From Helicobacter sp. (GTDB taxonomy: Bacteria > Campylobacterota > Campylobacteria > Campylobacterales > Helicobacteraceae): a stretch of DNA of 6,639 nucleotides. Each line of letters opens with the position of its first letter. Within the stretch, counting starts at the first letter, position 1. The stretch covers positions 35,564-42,202 of the forward strand of contig JAAVGZ010000079.1 of assembly GCA_014799985.1 (NCBI GenBank), read 5' to 3'. The position numbers and the translations under genes are program-made. The notes under the pieces were generated by a model. That model was not told the DNA's origin. It saw nothing but the letters and a program-made list of their open reading frames with translations, and ran no database searches. Shown here in pieces: positions 6,110 through 6,639 of this stretch.

Positions 6110-6639
6110 ATGACCACACCCAAATCGCTCGATGACCAAAACCGTGAGGGGGCGCAACATCTGCTCGCCAAAAACTACCAAAAAGCCGCGAGCATGTTTG
6201 AGGGCGTCCTGAAGGCTGACCCCGACAACATGGGCGCAAACGCCGGAGTTGCCGCCTTGCTGTATGATACAGGCAATGCGCGCCCGGGCTATGGATATGC
6301 CCAAAAAGCGCTGAAAAATGGCTCTAACAATGTCTCGCTATTACACTTGGTCGTCCAAATCGCCCTCCGCCTCGGCAAATTCGATGACGCCAAGCGCTAC
6401 GCCACCAAAGCCTACAAGCTTGCACCCAAAGCTGCCGATGGCATCAAAGCATATCTGCTCTACCTAAGCAGCATCGGCGATGTGTCCAAAGTCGAGCGTC
6501 TCGCACGTGAACTCTTGGCGCTTGACAAAAGCACAGAAGCGAGGCTCACCGCCGGCACAGCGCTCGAGACAGCCGGCAGAATCCCCGAGGCGATTCGCAT
6601 CTATCGCAATGCCATCGCCGATGTTGTGGCAGCAAATTC
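6110..6639 (+). CDS. Tetratricopeptide (TPR) repeat protein, N-terminal part (3' end outside window)
   Basis: The frame opens with ATG at 6110 (MTTPKSLDDQNREGAQHLL) and stays open for 176 codons to the right edge, so the gene is cut by the window. The sequence is a run of helical pairs of about 34 residues: roughly 10-40 (AQHLLAKNYQKAASMFEGVLKADPDN, quoted here only to show the classic TPR pattern of A/Y/A/F and a closing DP), 42-73, 74-107 (LGKFDDAKRYATKAYKLAP), 109-141 and 142-171 (AGRIPEAIRIYRNAI). TPR arrays are protein-binding scaffolds. There is no signal peptide or membrane segment at the N-terminus, so this part should be cytosolic. The missing C-terminus may hold another domain; TPR N-termini occur on sulfotransferases and glycosyltransferases, which would suit the neighbouring epimerase, but nothing visible proves that. 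The start is supported by AAAGGA 5 nt upstream and an extended -10 box. The gene is separated from the epimerase by the palindromes and has its own promoter. Confidence 0.85.
   Translation, partial: MTTPKSLDDQNREGAQHLLAKNYQKAASMFEGVLKADPDNMGANAGVAALLYDTGNARPGYGYAQKALKNGSNNVSLLHLVVQIALRLGKFDDAKRYATKAYKLAPKAADGIKAYLLYLSSIGDVSKVERLARELLALDKSTEARLTAGTALETAGRIPEAIRIYRNAIADVVAAN

Noticed and set aside
5881..6135. Open frame of 84 codons on the + strand in the intergenic gap
   Set aside because: It consists of the palindromic repeats read as protein (HSELARASEESR-type wording), lacks a ribosome binding site and overlaps the well-supported TPR start in another frame.

Overview
The window looks like ordinary chromosomal DNA from a member of the Campylobacterota, most likely a Helicobacter relative. 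The EF-G fragment, the Pit-type phosphate permease and the class V aminotransferase all read like the Helicobacter versions of these proteins as I remember them; I could not run a search. By eye the G+C content is roughly the mid-fifties percent, which is high for that group, so the species is probably not one of the familiar low-G+C Helicobacter or Campylobacter. All supported genes are on the + strand.

Layout: (1) 1-1272 is the 3' part of fusA (elongation factor G), cut by the left edge. (2) 1275-1922 is a small HAD-IB phosphatase gene, 2 bp behind fusA, with a TTG start. (3) A short gap with two copies of a TATAAT-type -10 box leads into 1953-3650, a Pit-family inorganic phosphate transporter. 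(4) 3660-4802 is a PLP-dependent class V aminotransferase and (5) 4804-5856 is an NAD-dependent nucleotide-sugar epimerase, probably UDP-glucuronate 4-epimerase. The gaps in this last run are 9 bp and 1 bp, so pit, the aminotransferase and the epimerase are probably one transcript. (6) 5857-6109 has no gene. It holds two imperfect palindromes made from inverted copies of a short dispersed-repeat type. (7) 6110 to the right edge is the 5' part of a TPR-repeat protein gene, with its own extended -10 box and Shine-Dalgarno site. It runs off the window without a stop.

How the genes fit together: fusA and the HAD gene look like the tail of a ribosomal/translation operon. The next three genes join phosphate uptake, amino-acid metabolism and surface-sugar synthesis without an obvious common pathway, which is common in Campylobacterota operons. 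The HAD phosphatase and a SerC-like aminotransferase near each other suggest serine synthesis, but the HAD motifs favour another subfamily. I see no mobile element, CRISPR array, tRNA, rRNA or convincing new system. The most unusual parts are the paired palindromes at 5886-6073 and the duplicated -10 element before the phosphate transporter.
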